A stretch of DNA of 64,000 nt from Symbiodinium natans (taxonomy: Eukaryota > Sar > Dinophyceae > Suessiales > Symbiodiniaceae), in assembly GCA_905221605.1 (NCBI GenBank), contig CAJNDS010001557.1, positions 1,167,501-1,231,500 on the forward strand, given 5' to 3'. The DNA is not shown here. Below are more model-generated notes on this DNA. The model did no database searches and was not told the DNA's origin. It saw nothing but the letters and a program-made list of their open reading frames with translations. Position 1 is the stretch's first letter.

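Noticed and set aside
1-64000. CRISPR array or bacterial operons
   Set aside because: The regular repeats are telomeric heptamers without constant-length spacers, and no ribosome-binding-site-led ORFs occur.

Overview
The window looks like nuclear DNA of a eukaryote with the TTTAGGG-type telomere repeat, most probably a dinoflagellate. The evidence is very short GC-rich exons in very long introns, mixed GT and GC splice donors, decayed tyrosine-recombinase and cytosine-methyltransferase coding of a kind reported from dinoflagellate retroelements, and many small inverted-repeat elements. No bacterial-style gene, tRNA, rRNA or CRISPR array was seen. The species is not identified.

The most striking property is interstitial telomeric DNA. 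Dozens of perfect or degenerate TTTAGGG tracts are spread over almost the whole 64 kb, and their orientation is not random. Tracts reading CCCTAAA on the + strand lie just upstream of short coding islands, and tracts reading TTTAGGG lie just downstream. About 85 such islands were read by eye. Each typically begins right after an AG, is open in at least one + strand frame, and is 20-120 bp long. Many translate to amphipathic helices typical of HEAT/ARM (PBS-lyase-like) repeats. The simplest reading is one giant + strand gene running off both ends of the window. Its introns begin with UUUAGGG and end with CCCUAAA, so each intron's two ends could pair as a stem.

Layout: 1-5.8 kb has the first exons and a tyrosine-recombinase relic; 5.9-6.8 kb has short dispersed repeats around a coding relic; 8-16 kb has HEAT exons and very long telomeric tracts; 16-24 kb has weaker exons, octamer tracts and relics; 24-31.8 kb is a dense run of exons; 32-35.4 kb is an accessory block (cytosine methyltransferase relic cut by two telomeric tracts, 41-bp C run, triplicated repeat, class I methyltransferase-like and reverse-transcriptase-like fragments, GC microsatellite); 36-60.5 kb is the densest HEAT-exon region with several inverted-repeat elements; 60.7-62.6 kb is telomere-free and holds an intronless 403-residue membrane protein ORF; 62.6-64 kb returns to HEAT exons.

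All exon calls come from reading by eye. Acceptors are usually clear. Donors and frames are often ambiguous, and no transcript evidence was available.
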